A stretch of DNA of 8,352 nt from Candidatus Poseidoniaceae archaeon (GCA_022451765.1 JAKUNY010000059.1:1-8352), one strand, 5' to 3'. Positions 1 to 6,201 are shown, counted from the stretch's first letter. A program made the numbers and translations. The notes: generated by a model from the letters alone, not told the origin.

Positions 1-209
1 AAGAACACGGTGCAGAAGTATGGGAATGGTTTGAAAACGGTGCCTATTTTTACATCTGCGGTGATAAGCAATACATGGCAAAGGACGTCCATCGAGCTTT
101 GATTGAAATCGCAATGGAACACGGTGGAATGTCAGAAGCAGATGCTACCCACTTTATTGAGAAAACCATGATGAAGGAACAAAAGCGTTACTTGCGTGAC
201 GTTTACTGA
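1..209 (+). CDS. cysJ: Diflavin reductase C-terminus (sulfite reductase flavoprotein alpha, CysJ-like), partial
   Basis: This is the 3' end of a gene entering from the left; the reading frame starts at base 3 and 68 complete codons precede the TGA at 207-209. The fragment carries the end of the FAD/NADP(H)-binding reductase module: YICGD (the nicotinamide-site Cys-Gly-Asp), MAKDV immediately after it, a GGM turn, and the terminal RYLRDVY. The same order of motifs ends E. coli CysJ and P450 reductases, with the last aromatic residue stacking on the FAD ring. Known role of the family: passing electrons from NADPH through FAD and FMN to a haem partner, in CysJ the sulfite reductase haemoprotein. 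The N-terminal FMN domain lies outside the window, so sulfite reductase versus another diflavin reductase cannot be settled. The stop codon directly touches the stop of the convergent gene at 210. Confidence 0.85.
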   Translation, partial: EHGAEVWEWFENGAYFYICGDKQYMAKDVHRALIEIAMEHGGMSEADATHFIEKTMMKEQKRYLRDVY

Positions 210-461
210 TTATTCTTCATCAACGTGGAAGGCCCAAACCGATTGCTGTTGTCCGTCAATTTCGATCTTTTCAACGCAAACTACGAAAGGAGATTTCCGA
301 AGGGCCCTTGAGATAATGTGGGCTTGCACCGGTATCTCTTGTCTTTTCATTGCGTCGATGATTTCTCTCGTGGTTGTCGGACCGTTCTCTCTCAAGAAAC
401 CAACAATCCAATCGGCCTGCTCACGTTGCAAACGACGTTCTTCGGTCCATCGCTTGCGCAT
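210..461 (-). CDS. Small winged helix-turn-helix protein, probable DNA-binding regulator
   Basis: An 83-residue protein on the minus strand. Visible layout: a basic N-terminus and first helix (about residues 6-25, with RLQREQADWIVGFLREN), a second helix beginning after GPTT (residues 28-40), a candidate recognition helix around PVQAHIISRALRKSP (44-58), then a beta-hairpin wing FVVCVEKIEIDG ... SVWAFH (59-79). This is the plan of a one-domain winged helix; I recognise no named family, and no ligand or dimerisation domain is present. It is convergent with the CysJ-like gene (stops adjacent) and divergent from nei, with 53 bp between the two start codons. No Shine-Dalgarno site precedes its ATG, which fits a leaderless mRNA. 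Regulation of itself and nei is an inference from position only. The overlapping plus-strand reading frames here look like shadows. Confidence 0.72.
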   Translation of the reverse strand: MRKRWTEERRLQREQADWIVGFLRENGPTTTREIIDAMKRQEIPVQAHIISRALRKSPFVVCVEKIEIDGQQQSVWAFHVDEE

Positions 462-514
462 GATTGTGCAAACTCAAACACCTGTTTAAACACCTGTACC
501 TGGGGGGATTGGAT
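462..514. promoter_or_regulatory. Divergent promoter/operator region between winged-helix gene and nei
   Basis: This 53-bp spacer separates two start codons facing away from each other. It contains AAACACCTGT at 476-485 and again at 488-497, a direct repeat with a 12-bp period, and between them the perfect palindrome TGTTTAAACA (483-492) with a TTTAAA core (485-490). The core lies about 26-28 bp from the A of both start codons. That is the normal distance between an archaeal TATA box and its transcription start, so both mRNAs could start at or next to the ATG. A G-run (501-507) before nei might instead act as a ribosome site. The repeats and distances are seen directly; promoter and operator function are inferred. 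Confidence 0.5.
476..497. repeat. Tandem direct repeat AAACACCTGT x2, candidate operator
   Basis: Two exact 10-bp copies separated by TT, giving a period of 12 bp, close to one helical turn. They overlap the palindromic TTTAAA element, so a protein bound to them would be expected to compete with TBP. The winged-helix protein encoded next door is the obvious candidate ligand, but nothing in the sequence proves it. Confidence 0.55.
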
Positions 515-1342
515 ATGCCAGAAGGCCCTGAAATCCACCGGGCTGCGAACAACATCCGAAATGCAATTGAAGGACAAATCATCACGCACGTTGAATGTCC
601 GTATGCCACGATTCGAGGTCAAGAGCATCGATTTCTGGGCAAGGAAGTCATACGAGTGAAAGCACGTTCAAAGGCCATGCTAATCCACATTGGCGACGAT
701 GTTCTCTACAGCCATAACCAACTCTACGGTCGCTGGACTGTTCGTAAGGTTTCGAGCAAAGAAAGGAAAACAAATCGTTCGTTGAGAATCAAACTGCAAA
801 CGGAGACCCACATTGCATGCTTATGGTCTGCTACAGACATTGAACTTCTCGAACCATGGGAAATCGAACAGCATCCATACATTGCTCGCTTAGGCCCAGA
901 TGTTGCTGACGAAGATGTTGAACTGTCGGCCGTGCTGGAACAAGTGAAAAACAAAAAATTCGGAGGTCGGCAATTGTGTCACCTCCTCCTCGATCAGTCC
1001 TTTTTGGCAGGTGTCGGCAATTACCTTCGAAGTGAGATATTGTTCCATGCCGGCCTTAACCCAACTCGAAAACTCAATTCTCTAACGTCAGAAGAACAAT
1101 TACAATTTGCAGAATCGGCAATATCGACGACAAGGTTAGCCTATGTTCAGAGGGGTGTAACCGTTGACAAGGATTTGTATGATCTCTTACGAGAACAAGG
1201 GATGTCTCGTGGACAGGCTCGACATTACGTTTTCACACGAGATGGATTAAATTGTCATCAATGTCAAAGGCTTATTTCACACACGAGATTGAGCGGAAGG
1301 CGCCTTGATTATTGTCAATCCTGCCAACCGCTTTCCTCATAG
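515..1342 (+). CDS. nei: Endonuclease VIII (Nei), Fpg/Nei-family DNA glycosylase/AP lyase
   Basis: A 275-residue base-excision repair enzyme; the family removes oxidised bases, mainly pyrimidines for Nei, and cleaves the abasic site by beta,delta-elimination. The start is fixed by the catalytic N-terminus MPEGPEIHRA: after Met removal Pro2 is the Schiff-base nucleophile and Glu3 the acid; the frame extends 17 codons upstream to 464 but that would bury the nucleophile. Further Nei hallmarks: Lys53 in RSKAML, LYSHNQLYGRW (64-74), the SATDIELL stretch (105-112), LLLDQSFLAGVGNYLRSEIL (157-176, helix-two-turn-helix), and a C-terminal zinc finger with Cys247, 250, 267 and 270 enclosing RLSGRR. Resemblance to E. 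coli Nei runs the whole length; an extra stretch of roughly ten residues precedes the finger (around 221-238). First gene of a plus-strand run; the next start is 23 bp downstream. Nei is far commoner in bacteria than archaea, so transfer is plausible. Confidence 0.94.
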   Translation: MPEGPEIHRAANNIRNAIEGQIITHVECPYATIRGQEHRFLGKEVIRVKARSKAMLIHIGDDVLYSHNQLYGRWTVRKVSSKERKTNRSLRIKLQTETHIACLWSATDIELLEPWEIEQHPYIARLGPDVADEDVELSAVLEQVKNKKFGGRQLCHLLLDQSFLAGVGNYLRSEILFHAGLNPTRKLNSLTSEEQLQFAESAISTTRLAYVQRGVTVDKDLYDLLREQGMSRGQARHYVFTRDGLNCHQCQRLISHTRLSGRRLDYCQSCQPLSS

Positions 1343-1365
1343 AGTGCCTTGCTGTGCGAAAGGGT

Positions 1366-2706
1366 ATGGGTTTCAAGAAAGTCCTGATTGCGAATCGCGG
1401 CGAAATTGCGCTTCGTATCATGCGTACCTTACGAGACATGGGAATCGAAGCAGCAATCATTTACGGGAAAGAAGACAGATTATCGCTGCCGGTTCAACTT
1501 GCAGATGACGCAACCTTCAGAGACGTCATCAACCCACTGGATGCGTATCTAGACATCGAAGCAGTTGTCCAAGCTGCGAAAGACATGGGCTGTGATGCAG
1601 TTCACCCTGGGTATGGATTCCTTGCAGAAAACGCCGGGTTTGTTCAACGACTTGAAGAAGAAGGAATCACCTTTATTGGTCCCAGTGCTGATGTCATCAC
1701 ACTGCTTGGAGACAAAATCGAGGCTCGAGCAGCAATGGAGGCTGCTGGGTTACCGACCGCAAAAGGCTCATCAGAACCAATTTCTGAAGCATCGGTTGCA
1801 TCTGCCCTCGCAGACGAGATTGGTTACCCTGTCATCATCAAAGCAGCGGCCGGAGGCGGCGGAATTGGTATGCAAATCGTTGAACAGGAAAACGAATTTG
1901 AGAGCGCACTGAAGCTTTGTCAGTCACGTGCGAAATCTGCTTTTGGGGACGCTCGTGTCTTCGTCGAGAAGTACATTCAAGGTGCTCAACACGTTGAATT
2001 CCAAGTCCTTGCAGATGGAACAAATGCAATTCATTTTGGTGAGCGATTCTGTTCCATCCAACGTCGACATCAGAAACTTGTTGAGGAAGGGCCTTGGCTT
2101 ACGCCGGAAAAGCGCCATGAAATTGGAACGCTGGTTTGCAAAGGAGCGGAATCCGTTGGATACAAAGGGCTTGCAACCTTCGAATTCTTACGAGATGCAA
2201 ACGGAGATTTCTACTTCCTCGAAGTCAATCCTCGCGTTCAAGTCGAGCATACAGTGACGGAACTCATTACGGGTCATAACTTGGTTGAATTGGGGGTACG
2301 TGTCGCTCAAGGGGAAGCCCTACCTCTCAAACAGGAGGAGATTACTTGGCGGGGTCACAGCATTCAATGCCGACTTAATGCAGAGGATCCTGCTGAGTTT
2401 ATTCCAAGCCCAGGGCGTCTTTGGGAGTGCCATTTCCCATCAGGATTTGGGGTACGAGTGGACACTCATGCCCACCCTGGATACGAAATGCCGGGATGTT
2501 TCGACTCGCTCCTAGCGAAACTCCTTGTTTGGGGCCACAACCGTGAGGATGCTATCAGACGCATGCGTACAGCGTTGGATGAAACTGTCATCACGGGTGT
2601 TGAACACTTGATTCCACTCCACCGGAGGATAATGGATGAGGAAGATTTCATGAACGGTGATATTACAATTCAGTACATCGACATGCATCAAGAACTCCTC
2701 GGGTGA
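1366..2706 (+). CDS. accC: Biotin carboxylase subunit of an acyl-CoA (acetyl/propionyl-type) carboxylase
   Basis: A 446-residue, single-domain biotin carboxylase, close to the roughly 450 residues usual for AccC. It would carboxylate biotin on a carrier protein using ATP and bicarbonate. Order of motifs: N-terminal KKVLIANRGEIALRIMR (4-20), HPGYGFLAEN (80-89), Lys117, Lys159 before the glycine-rich ATP-grasp loop, FGERFCSIQRRHQKLVEEGP (224-243), Glu273 and Glu286, EVNPRVQVEHTVTE (286-299; metal, bicarbonate and biotin site with Arg290), and CRLNAEDP with Arg336. The ATP loop reads GGGGIGM (163-169): Ile167 replaces the usual Arg. There is no carrier or carboxyltransferase domain and neither partner is in the window. 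The frame is open upstream to 1312, inside nei, but MGFKKVLIANRG is the natural N-terminus; GTG at 1354 is an alternative. The stop overlaps the zone just before the kinase start, suggesting co-transcription. Substrate cannot be read from this subunit. Confidence 0.92.
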   Translation: MGFKKVLIANRGEIALRIMRTLRDMGIEAAIIYGKEDRLSLPVQLADDATFRDVINPLDAYLDIEAVVQAAKDMGCDAVHPGYGFLAENAGFVQRLEEEGITFIGPSADVITLLGDKIEARAAMEAAGLPTAKGSSEPISEASVASALADEIGYPVIIKAAAGGGGIGMQIVEQENEFESALKLCQSRAKSAFGDARVFVEKYIQGAQHVEFQVLADGTNAIHFGERFCSIQRRHQKLVEEGPWLTPEKRHEIGTLVCKGAESVGYKGLATFEFLRDANGDFYFLEVNPRVQVEHTVTELITGHNLVELGVRVAQGEALPLKQEEITWRGHSIQCRLNAEDPAEFIPSPGRLWECHFPSGFGVRVDTHAHPGYEMPGCFDSLLAKLLVWGHNREDAIRRMRTALDETVITGVEHLIPLHRRIMDEEDFMNGDITIQYIDMHQELLG

Positions 2707-2708
2707 TT

Positions 2709-2713
2709 GGTGA
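2709..2713 (+). promoter_or_regulatory. Shine-Dalgarno site GGTGA deciding the kinase start
   Basis: GGTGA complements the archaeal 16S 3' end (TCACC) and sits 10 bp before the ATG at 2724. It favours that ATG over the in-frame GTG at 2703, which would overlap the biotin carboxylase stop. Confidence 0.5.
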
Positions 2714-2723
2714 GAGTGACGAT

Positions 2724-3662
2724 ATGGACGTCCTCATCGTTGGAAGTATTGCTTACGATAGCATCACATCGCCTCAAGGATCGGCTCACAATACGCTGGG
2801 CGGTTCTGCAACATATGCTGGCCTAGCAGCATCTTTTCATCAGCGGCGATTGAATCTAGAAAAAATTGGTCTTGTCGGTGTAGTCGGCACTGATTTCAGA
2901 CACCAGGATTTTGCCACCTTCTCCAACGCAGGACTGGATACAACAGGCCTTGAGGTCGTTGAAGGATCGACCTTCCACTGGGTAGGATCCTATCATGGGA
3001 ACATGGCCCAAGCCGAAACGCATGAAACACACCTGAACGTGTTTGAGACGTTTGAGCCAAAAGTACCCGACCACGGGACTACTCCGACAATCATATTTTG
3101 CGCAAATCTCCACCCTTCGATTCAACTTTCCGTTCTTGATCAATCCACTCCCGCACGTGCATCAATTCTTGATTCCATGAATCTATGGATTAACATCGCT
3201 CACGATGAATTAATTCAAGCAATGAAACGCGTGGACATCGTTGTCATCAATGATGGAGAGGCAATCATGCTTGCCGGTACAGATAACCTCGTGCAGGCAG
3301 CGAAGGATGTACAGTCAATGGCATCCATTCCAACGCTCATTGTCAAGAAAGGTGAACACGGTGTTCTTGCATTGCACGGAAATAAGTTGATTTCCTTGCC
3401 CGCATACCCAACAAGTTCTGTTTTTGATCCAACCGGCTGTGGTGATACGTTTGCTGGTACCCTGGCAGCCTGCCTCGCTGCTGGAGAAGGTGTTATTGAG
3501 ATGGATGAACTCCGCAATGCACTGATTCACGCAACCGTTTCTGCGAGTTTTACACTCGAGGGCTTTGGCATCGTGGGACTCGAATCGATGTCAGAAGAAT
3601 CCTATGAAAGTCGATTGTTCGATTATTGTTCAATCTCAGGGATGTCAACTGAGTCGTCGTAG
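2724..3662 (+). CDS. PfkB/ribokinase-family carbohydrate or nucleoside kinase
   Basis: A 312-residue ATP-dependent kinase, normal length for the family. N-terminal substrate region: MDVLIVGSIAYDSI, then GGSATYAGLAAS (26-37) and the VGVVGTDF stretch (51-58), the first PfkB signature. The middle has VVINDGEA (173-180), matching the NxxE metal/phosphate motif (Asn176, Glu179), followed by LIVKKGEHG (205-213). The C-terminal signature DPTGCGDTFAG (235-245) forms the anion hole with Asp241 as catalytic base; Cys239 replaces the more usual Ala of GAGD. Together these show an active kinase. The substrate (sugar, nucleoside or vitamin precursor) cannot be assigned. It lies 17 bp after the biotin carboxylase stop, or overlaps it if GTG 2703 is used, so it is probably the third gene of one transcript. 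Its last 18 bases overlap the end of the opposite-strand membrane-protein gene. Confidence 0.88.
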   Translation: MDVLIVGSIAYDSITSPQGSAHNTLGGSATYAGLAASFHQRRLNLEKIGLVGVVGTDFRHQDFATFSNAGLDTTGLEVVEGSTFHWVGSYHGNMAQAETHETHLNVFETFEPKVPDHGTTPTIIFCANLHPSIQLSVLDQSTPARASILDSMNLWINIAHDELIQAMKRVDIVVINDGEAIMLAGTDNLVQAAKDVQSMASIPTLIVKKGEHGVLALHGNKLISLPAYPTSSVFDPTGCGDTFAGTLAACLAAGEGVIEMDELRNALIHATVSASFTLEGFGIVGLESMSEESYESRLFDYCSISGMSTESS

Positions 3663-5075
3663 TCCAAGTTGACTGGTTTGCACCGGTGGGTTTTCCTGTG
3701 ATTCCGTAAGAGAACTGAACGATGATGGAACATGGTTGTCCTCCTCAGCGATGTGTTCACCCATTATTTCGATGAGCTCATCATCAATTCCTTGCTCACT
3801 TAATCCCTCAATTAAGCCACGGACCTTGTTCCGCAATGAGGAAAATCGACGCAGGGGTTCCTCATCGGATTGCCGACGACTGCTTGCAATCCTACGTCTC
3901 GGAGAGGTTCTAGGTTGTAGCCGCTTCCTTTCCCCTCTCGAATTTCGACGGATTGTCGTAACAAAATCCGATGGTTCAGCGCTGGCCCCGCTACGTTGAA
4001 TCAATCCTTGTTCAACAAGAGAAAGAGCTTCTGGTTCATCTACCAACTCTGGATTGAACAATGGCAGGTCTGGGGAGGAAAAGGCATCTGGAGATGAAGG
4101 GATGTGGGCTCCATCAGGGCCGACGAAACTTGGGAGAAGCCTCGTAGGAGTGGGCGTCAGTGAAAGCAATCTGGGTTCTCTGACGACTCCACGCGCTTCT
4201 TGAATCATTTGAGATGAACTCATGGTCGGTTGATGCATAGGGACTGGGAGGGGTGTGTCACCCGAGAAGTGCGTGGCTGGCAGCTGACCCGGGCCCGGGT
4301 ATTGATGCATGTCCAATGGACTTACATGGCCCCTACGAGTCCCAGCGTTTGCAATTCCCCGCGCGATGATTCCGTGTTGTTGAGGCTCAGATTCATCAAC
4401 CAGGACATGCTCTTGATTCATCGTGTCTTTTGCCCACCTTGGCAGAACCTCATCAATTTCAAATTCCTCATTTTCGAGCGCTTTCTCTCCGAGAAAATTT
4501 GTCAGGCTTCTCGCCGGTGCTAGATCCTGAACGGGAGCAGGAATGGCTTGAGCAGCAACGTGCGCTGCGTGACGAGGAAATTCCGCGTCCTCATTTAGTA
4601 GATCGACACCAATTCGAGCTTCTTCGAGTGTCAAACCATCGTTCATACGTTGAATCATCGTTGATAATTTTAGTAGACGTGAATCAATCGCATGCAGAAC
4701 GTGGCAATCGCCAAGTTCTGTGTCTAAGGTGAGTGTTGGGCGTTTGGTAAGGACCCAACCCGAGATCATTGAGATTCCAATCCCAAGGCCCAACAGGCGT
4801 AAATTCGGTGGTGTAATTACTCGCCAAGCTGCGTAAAGAAAACAGAGGCCAATGAAACCAACCCAGCTTGGAATGAGTGTGGTATTATGGTGCTGCATTC
4901 GAACAATTCTATCGTACCGAATATCGATGCAATTTCCATTTTTGAATTCAATTGAAAGTCTGTTCTCTCCGAGACTGGCTCTCGCTCGACCGCTTTCGCC
5001 AGCCACGCGCAGGCCGTGGAGAACCATTCTCTCCCCAGACTCCGCAAGGCGTTCGTTGCGCCCTCTTGTCTGCAT
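3645..5075 (-). CDS. Two-TM membrane protein with long Arg/Ser-rich disordered tail, family not recognised
   Basis: Up to 476 residues; I recognise no family. Residues 35-62 look like beta strands (LSIEFKNGNCIDIRYDRI), followed by a tight TM hairpin, TM1 about 66-86 and TM2 about 91-109, then another strand-like stretch, TLTLDTELGDCHVLHA (114-129). A membrane-anchored, PH-like split beta-domain is one possible reading. A helical segment (130-163) contains GLTLEEARIGVDLLNED. From about 165 to 370 it is Pro/Ser/Gln-rich and probably disordered. A basic block follows (375-419, with RRNSRGERKR and SPRRRIASSRRQ), then an acidic helix-like stretch, DDELIEIMGEHIAEED (431-446). The start is uncertain: ATG 5075 has a stop 9 bp upstream and an AT-rich TATA-like element about 29 bp away, while ATG 5027 (460 residues) has GGGGAG 3 bp upstream. 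It is third in the minus-strand run, 91 bp after the preceding stop. Confidence 0.72.
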   Translation of the reverse strand: MQTRGRNERLAESGERMVLHGLRVAGESGRARASLGENRLSIEFKNGNCIDIRYDRIVRMQHHNTTLIPSWVGFIGLCFLYAAWRVITPPNLRLLGLGIGISMISGWVLTKRPTLTLDTELGDCHVLHAIDSRLLKLSTMIQRMNDGLTLEEARIGVDLLNEDAEFPRHAAHVAAQAIPAPVQDLAPARSLTNFLGEKALENEEFEIDEVLPRWAKDTMNQEHVLVDESEPQQHGIIARGIANAGTRRGHVSPLDMHQYPGPGQLPATHFSGDTPLPVPMHQPTMSSSQMIQEARGVVREPRLLSLTPTPTRLLPSFVGPDGAHIPSSPDAFSSPDLPLFNPELVDEPEALSLVEQGLIQRSGASAEPSDFVTTIRRNSRGERKRLQPRTSPRRRIASSRRQSDEEPLRRFSSLRNKVRGLIEGLSEQGIDDELIEIMGEHIAEEDNHVPSSFSSLTESQENPPVQTSQLGLRRLS

Positions 5076-5166
5076 CCCGGCTTACAGATTGAGTCACCCA
5101 TTATCAATGCATCCCCTTTGGAGACGCCTCAGACAATCGTTCCGAGTTCACTCAAACTGCGCCACA

Positions 5167-6189
5167 TCATTCGATTTTGCGAAGGAGTGCACTTCCCATG
5201 ATTCTCGGTTTTGAATCAAGCTGAGCGATGAGAACGGGAGGGGCATCATCGATGCGTTGCAAGAGTGGAGTTTCCCATCGAACTGAAAAGTCACCCTCCT
5301 GAACGGATTCAACACGACCAACATTGAACTGTAAATCGATTGATGCGTGAACGACATCGCCTACCTCAAGTTGCTTTTTTTGAAAGGGTGAAACGGTCAG
5401 TGTCATTGATGAGACAATGTGTGCTTCGAGGGCAAGCGGGCGGAATGTGTTTGTTTTTTTATCTTCAACTTCGGGGTGAACGATCAAGCACGTACCAGAC
5501 AGACTCTCCTCTTTGGCATTTCGAAGAGCAATACCGACCCTGTCACCTGCTCCAGCGCGCTGAACATCATCGTCCATGACCTGCAGGGACTTCACTGAGC
5601 CTGTGCCTCCATTTGGCAACATGGTTACTTCATCATGGACAGAGACAACACCTGATTGCACATAGCCAATGGCAACCAATCCGATGCCTTTGACGTTGAA
5701 ATGCTGGTCGATAGGAACCACAAGCGGTTGTTTTTCAATCGATGCCAACAATTCAGCGACGTTGTCCATGATCAAGAAAAATGCATTCCGGAGTTCAATT
5801 CCATCTGATTGTTCAAATGTCCATCCCGTGAGGCCAGCTTGTTTAAACAACGTACGAACCATATCCTCGTCAATCCATTCACCCTGAGGAGGTGCAATGA
5901 CAGCAACACCGTGTTCAATTCCAGCACTCGAAAATGCAACCAAGGCTTCACCGAGCGTTGCATCGATCGCAGTGACTTCGATCAAACCCGCTCGAGCTGC
6001 AGAAAGGGCATTTAGCAGCGGCCGTAGACGTTCAGGGTATTTTGCGGGACGAATTAACGAGAGAATACGTGCTTGACCATCGACGTTCTCCTTGTGAACG
6101 TAGGTATGTACGTCACGCTGATCGGTTGGCTTGGCAAGTTCTCTCGCAAGCTCATCGCTTCCAACCATTGCGATGTTTAGGACGGGCAT
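5167..6189 (-). CDS. EF-Tu/SelB-like translation-factor paralogue with degenerate GTPase domain
   Basis: A 340-residue protein with the outline of a translational GTPase. The N-terminal part (3-100) keeps the beginning of the fold, NIAMVGSDELARELAK, but the P-loop GxxxxGK[S/T] is missing: SDELARELAK stands in its place. The DxPGH region reads IRPAKYPERL (46-55) and no NKxD is seen. Residues 164-236 are a well-kept EF-Tu domain 2: FNVKGIGLVAIGYVQSG, then VHDEVTMLPNG, SVKSLQVMDDDVQRAGAGDRVGIALRN. Residues 250-340 fit a domain-3-like barrel. Archaeal genomes carry a conserved SelB-like family of this kind whose role is unknown to me; loss of GTP binding argues against a classical elongation factor. 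ATG 6189 is preferred because GGTGGGGG lies 4 bp upstream; GTG 6213 would add eight residues. It starts 25 bp after the thioesterase stop, suggesting co-transcription. Confidence 0.82.
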   Translation of the reverse strand: MPVLNIAMVGSDELARELAKPTDQRDVHTYVHKENVDGQARILSLIRPAKYPERLRPLLNALSAARAGLIEVTAIDATLGEALVAFSSAGIEHGVAVIAPPQGEWIDEDMVRTLFKQAGLTGWTFEQSDGIELRNAFFLIMDNVAELLASIEKQPLVVPIDQHFNVKGIGLVAIGYVQSGVVSVHDEVTMLPNGGTGSVKSLQVMDDDVQRAGAGDRVGIALRNAKEESLSGTCLIVHPEVEDKKTNTFRPLALEAHIVSSMTLTVSPFQKKQLEVGDVVHASIDLQFNVGRVESVQEGDFSVRWETPLLQRIDDAPPVLIAQLDSKPRIMGSALLRKIE

Positions 6190-6193
6190 ACAT

Positions 6194-6201
6194 CCCCCAC
6201 C
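6194..6201 (-). promoter_or_regulatory. Shine-Dalgarno site GGTGGGGG for the EF-Tu-like gene
   Basis: The minus strand reads GGTGGGGG ending 4 bp before ATG 6189. It supports that ATG as the true start rather than the GTG at 6213, for which this site would be inside the coding sequence. Confidence 0.5.

Noticed and set aside
196..489. Plus-strand open frame of 97 codons overlapping cysJ end and the winged-helix gene
   Set aside because: It is antisense to the winged-helix gene and begins inside the cysJ-like gene. The minus-strand protein has a coherent fold pattern; this one does not.
464..514. N-terminal extension of nei to ATG 464
   Set aside because: Pro2 after the initiator Met is the catalytic nucleophile in Fpg/Nei, so the protein must begin at MPEGPE (515).
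1312..1365. N-terminal extension of the biotin carboxylase into nei
   Set aside because: The family begins directly with the KKVLIANRGEIA segment, and the extension is the shifted reading of the nei 3' end.
4287..4300. 14-bp perfect GC palindrome ACCCGGGCCCGGGT
   Set aside because: It lies within the coding sequence of the membrane protein, encoding Pro-Gly-Pro-Gly in a low-complexity stretch. Codon use explains it without a regulatory role.
5454..5460. Run of seven T as an archaeal terminator
   Set aside because: No plus-strand gene ends nearby; on the coding minus strand it is AAA AAA encoding two lysines of the EF-Tu-like protein.
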